In this document: positions 59,106 to 64,000 of the stretch, piece by piece | Position numbering within the stretch: position 1 is the stretch's first letter | Layout of the letters: every line of letters starts with the position of its first letter | Origin: Apteryx mantelli | Lineage: Eukaryota > Chordata > Aves > Apterygiformes > Apterygidae | NCBI RefSeq assembly: GCF_036417845.1 | Contig: NC_089985.1 | Coordinates: 31,950,583-32,014,582, forward strand | DNA length: 64,000 nt | Direction of reading: 5' to 3' | Made by a program: the position numbers and the translations under genes | The notes under the pieces: model-generated | Databases searched by the model: none | Told to the model about the DNA's origin: nothing | What the model saw: only the letters and a program-made list of their open reading frames with translations

Positions 59106-62100
59106 TACATAGAACTGAAATGACCTTTGCCAGCTACTCAATAATGAATAAAGAAAGCAATTCCTCAGAGTACACGTGTGATCTGCTTTTCTTTGATCAT
59201 CAACATGCACATGTGTGTGGAACGCTCAGATATATCCCGAAGGCAAAGTTCCCCAATCTCCCCGTACTACATTCACAGCTCAGCCAAACTGGTCTCTCTA
59301 ACTGCTTCACTATGTAAAACAGCAAGGACAAAGATCAGCCTCAACAGACACTCCCAGTTCCAGGAAAAAGGAGAACTAAGGTGCTTGTCAATGTAAATTT
59401 AATTCTTTCTCTCTTTTTTTCTTCTTTAAAGGAATTCAAGTTTGAATTACTTCTGGAAATACAAATCAGAAAATGAGAAGAAAATAATATCATTATAAGA
59501 GGCATTCTGTAAGGGCATGCCCCCTTCAAAACAATTAAATCTACATTAATGAGGTTGGTGAAGAAAAAAAGATTGTCCTTTGCTCACCTTAGAAAAGTCT
59601 TTCACTGATCAAAATGCAAAAGTTTTTGACAAGCTCTGGGTTAAAAAAAATTAAGCTCTCTATTAACACTTGGGTCAGACTTGTTAACGTTAAGTTGATC
59701 TTTAAAAAAAGATCACTTAAATTATCAGTTTTTACAAGTTGCATCAAAATATTTTAACTGTTATTTTATAACATCTTCTCATAAGTTTGTTATAAAAGTA
59801 TACTTTCTTTCCCTTGACAAGTGTTTAAGCTTCATATCTAAATATCCTTTACCATGTCATTTAATGTGTAAGTGAAAGAAACCATATCTATCACCAAGTC
59901 AGATAAACCAGTGAAAATTGTCAAATGCTTATGATATTACCAAATTTCACTGTGCATTTGTCTAAATAAATTTTAAAAGCTTAATGTGAAAATGAAAGTA
60001 ACATAGAAGCATTTTAAACTAAAAGAAGAGGCACAGACTAAGACAAGGAGGCATGCACAGCTCAGGTGAAAAAGCTCATTCACAAAGTGTTCTCACCATG
60101 TTACAGTTGAATATGGTCGTACAGTTGTTTTATTCTTTTTGTTAACCACTGTTTCTACTAACACAGGCTTGACTAGAGTTCATTTCTATATCATAGAGAG
60201 TTTCGAAAGCTTTGGGTCTCAAGCCAAGTTTCCTATATATACCTGATACTAAGAACCAAGGAGATACTCAATATGTCAAGACCTATACTGACCAGAAAGT
60301 AAGGCTAGAGAAACAAGGTAAGGATTACCAAGGCATGTGAGCTACTGAGATATGAAACTACTCATTGGAAATGGATCATGTTTCAAAAGTTCTATGAAAA
60401 TGCATAAATTAGCCAGAGCAGCAGTACATTCTTCCTATTACTTTCTCTTCCATCTCCTCCCCAGGCCTACAGAACTGCAAAGGCCCAACAGAAGGCAAGA
60501 TCTGCCCTGATTTGCTTAATAGACACAAAATTGCATGCCATGCAATGCCATTCTAGCACAGACTACTTAATGGGAATACCCAGAATCAGCGCTCATCTTT
60601 GTTCATTTTACATATTTCAGTGCATATTTCTGAAGGAGACGTGTTTACTGCATGCTTCTACTGCTTCAAAGTTCCTTGCAAACCTCCTCAGTACTAGCAT
60701 CTATGTAGAATCCTATTAATTACAACCCCTAATTCCATTTCTCCTCTCTTGCATTAACAAATCAAAGTCTTGGAACTTCTGTTGGGAAACTAGTGTAAAA
60801 GTAAACTTTTACTCTTTATTATACATCTATCAATCCAGTTAGTAGCAGCTACAAAAGGTCACAGAGACAGCTGTCCATCCCTGACAATTTTATTTCACTC
60901 CACTTCTATATTTTCACTGCATTTCTAGATTTTTCTCTAAATAGAACATTTACTTAAAAAGTAAAGATTTGTTTTTCTAACTGGCAATCCTTATAGACTC
61001 AATTGCGATTTCAGTAATATTCTTAAAGATCAGATGTCAGCTGGGTTGCAAAAGCATTCAGAAAAATTAGCGAACAATTTAATGGATGCATACAGCAGAA
61101 CAGAATTTACTTCCTCATCAGTTTTCTTCCTGTGCAGCTCTTTTAAAGTTACTTAAACAGATATGCCTAAACATACACAACAGATCTTTGTACCTAGCTG
61201 CTCTTCAGAGCAGAGTGTCATTTTAGCACGTCTATGTTAGTTTATCATATAGAATTAATCCCATATGTGTTTACCAGAATATGATCTCTTTCTAGCAATT
61301 TTTTATTTATCCAACACATTCACAGAAGTAATGAATTACAGTCTGGAGTCCAACCTTGGAGAAGTCAAGTGTGCTAGTGATTTCCTTAAGGATATCAAAA
61401 AGCTACGCACGAAATTTCATTTTCCTGTTCTGCAAAAAAACAGAACATGCCTTTGTATAACTATTATTAGAAATATTTTATTGAGTAAGATAATCATATT
61501 TGGGCATACACATTCATAGCCCCTTTAAAATAACGTAATTATGATTCTAGCTTCAAACTTGCATGTGTTATCAGACCTGACTATAAAAAGACAAGACTGT
61601 AGCACTACTAGTTCAATAGTTGTCATAACAACTGCTGAGCTAAGTCTTCAAGTTTAAATTACTTATTTGCAGATAATGGCATGTTCATTCGCATGAAGTA
61701 CCTACAAAACAAACTTACTTTCATTTTGCTTTCAGCTTGCATTAAAAAAAATTGTCTAGCCACACTTTCAATCTGTCTCCACTACTGAAATACTACCTTT
61801 TGAGAGGACAAACACAGATGTTCCAGAATGACATGTATAACTAGTAGTGCTCACAGGCCTGAGCTATTATGTGCCAAAATAACTATAATATAGATCTGCC
61901 AGTGTTACTTGTCTTTTTCTATCATATCACTTAACTAGGCACACAAAAATGTTACTTGAATATAAAGGACAAGTCTATTAAATAGAAACACAATCCGAGC
62001 AACATTTTTCACACTACTTGGCAGCTGAAAAAAACATCTAAAAACACAAAGTATTGCCCATGCCATATTTTGAAGAACTATGGGAATTCATCAAAATAAT

Positions 62101-64000
62101 AAATGATGGATTAAAGTGCTAACCATACACCAAAATGGAATCTTCCCACATATGGATACTGAAAGCTCTTATGAAAAAAACAGATGTTACTGAGAGATTA
62201 AAACCTTGTTTTTCAAGTTTAAAGCCAATTAATCTATTTTGCAGAATCATCAGAATTGGTTTGTGTTTAGAAACAACACTGCGATCTATATATTCCAAGA
62301 TGAAAACATGCCAGAAGCTTGTCTATACAGAAGTTTCCAGAGTAACAGATGGGTTTTGCGTGCATGTGTCAGGTTCTGTATCTGACCACTTCTGCAAATC
62401 TGATAGCCCCAATTCATTGAAATTTGTCAAGAAAGGTCCATATGGACACATCTGTACTCTAAAAGTCTCCTCCGACTTTGACAGTCCTCCCACTGGTATC
62501 TCATACGGTACTGCTTTACAAGCAGACATGCCCATTTACCTGCTTTCTTGCCATTTCTCTAAGGTCATACTGAATCCTACCACCTTCAAAATTTCTGGAA
62601 CACACACATGCATCTGTCCAGCCACATAACCCTTGCAAAGCTTTTAATAGCCAGGTCTTGTACACATATGCAACCATGTTGAATGCAGCAAGGATTCTTC
62701 TTTCTAAGGAAAGAAGGTGGTTTGTTTCTTTCTTAACAATAATCAGAGACACAAGGACATACAACAGTAACATAACCAGAGAAAAGCGACTTCTAGGATT
62801 GCAGTGAAGGAAAGATTCTCCAGGAAATAAATAAGAAAACACTGCCAACAAAAAGCCCCCTTTTCAGCAATGCTGCTGCTGCCTGCCCCTTCTAGCCTTG
62901 GCTGATTCAAGCTTCCACAACCAACGCTATCACCATGTAACTACTGCATCAATAGCACTGGATACACTGAGGAGACCACAACCTCAAAGCCAGCCAGCTT
63001 ATCTTCGAAAGCAAGTTCTATTTTGTATTTTGCATATTTTGGAAAGGAAAGTTTCTGGGGAACCCGTACAGAAGCCTGTGTAACAAGACAAGGCTCAGAA
63101 CCTCAGCCAGGAAGTGTGATATATTGCAACTGAACCATTCCAGGGGGTTTTAAAGAGTTTACTCCAAGTACCAAGATGACACCATCCTGGACATCTAAAA
63201 CTCAGAAGACTCTTAACTTCTAATAAGCACAGAATGGGGACAGCACAGAGTTCCCACATAGTTCCCACATTGCTTTTCAACAATTATTCCTGGATGTTTT
63301 ATACCCTACAGCCACTGGCAATACCATCATGCCTTACACCTCTTTCCTGTGCCATTTGATATTCCACTCCTCACGCACCTTTAACAGTCTGCAGCACTGT
63401 TTATATTGGAGACCTGTAGTATTTATCTGAAATAATAGAACTTGCTCCTTGCTCCCCTCTACTGCAGGGAATGGGGCCCCAGGGATTATATATACCTGTG
63501 TTAAACAACTGTGTTAATTGACACTACTGATGCAAAATAAGAAAACATAGTTTAAATAGTATCAGGTTTTAAATGTGAACTTTTAACCACTTTTAGCATT
63601 TTATGAAGTGAGGTACTGTAAAACCCAGAGAAGGTGTTCTGACAGTTTTAATCAAGTCCAAAGGTCTTTTAAGCCCTTGAAGAGAATGAAATCGAACATC
63701 TATTTTGCAGTGCACTTTGATCTATAGACCTTTTGCCATGAACATTACAAGGCATGAGAGCCTTCTCAGGGCTGCCTTTAAAGGCAACATTGTTCTCCCC
63801 AAAACCTCATGACAACAGAGGAGGAGAAATAGCAATGAACAGCATATCTATATTGTTTGCTCAAAGCCTTTATGAATAAAGTCTTCTCTATCTCTTAACA
63901 GCATACACCAAGATAATATTATTCATCATAATGAAAGAATTGCAAATATGTAATTACTGGCATATCCCTGCTGCATAATACACACCTCCTGCCCACCTGT

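Larger units (their letters stand above)
53900..64000 (-). other. GPBP1L1: Probable 5' intron of GPBP1L1
   Basis: AT-rich, with no recognised coding exon. Mammalian GPBP1L1 has long introns before its start-codon exon, so this is most likely intronic. It contains two CR1-type repeat copies and one unexplained 164-residue open frame (62135-62629). Confidence 0.55.

Overview
The window is nuclear DNA of a vertebrate, most likely a bird. It carries four spliced protein-coding genes with GT-AG introns, AATAAA poly(A) signals and CpG-rich promoters, plus CR1-type and MIR-like interspersed repeats. From left to right they are AKR1A1 (+, 3' part only), NASP (+, complete), CCDC17 (-, complete but short) and GPBP1L1 (-, complete coding region; its transcription start lies beyond the right edge). 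This is the order and orientation of human 1p34.1, so the window is a conserved amniote synteny block. No prokaryotic, viral or CRISPR-like system is present.

Layout. 1-13.3 kb: the last seven coding exons of AKR1A1 (human residues 29-325), with all four catalytic residues intact and MIR-like fragments in introns and just downstream. 13.3-16.06 kb: spacer that turns into a CpG island from about 15.1 kb and ends in a striking array of five ZNF143/STAF-type elements 50-340 bp upstream of a TATA box. 16.07-28.48 kb: NASP, with a non-coding first exon, a GC-rich first intron holding a perfect palindromic E2F-type site and two CACGTG boxes, and a 900-bp in-frame acidic exon that accounts for long and short NASP isoforms. 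28.5-29.6 kb: a short convergent spacer. 29.63-33.2 kb: compact, very GC-rich CCDC17 on the minus strand, with eleven coding exons, C-run splice acceptors and a 20-bp minisatellite in one intron. 33.2-36.6 kb: spacer with nothing recognised. 36.6-64 kb: GPBP1L1 on the minus strand, with ten coding exons between 37.4 and 52.9 kb, a possible 5'UTR exon near 53.7 kb, and about 10 kb of AT-rich probable 5' intron containing two copies of an old CR1-type repeat.

The genes do not form a pathway. AKR1A1 is a cytosolic aldehyde reductase, NASP a nuclear histone H3-H4/H1 chaperone, CCDC17 a poorly characterised coiled-coil protein and GPBP1L1 a vasculin-family nuclear factor. All exon boundaries below were placed by reading splice sites and checking that reading phase is preserved across every junction. 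Comparisons with human proteins are from memory.

The most notable observations are the ZNF143-like array and E2F palindrome at NASP, the repeat-built acidic exon of NASP with a terminal 54-bp duplication, and a CCDC17 gene model that lacks about 200 residues of the C-terminal region present in mammals.
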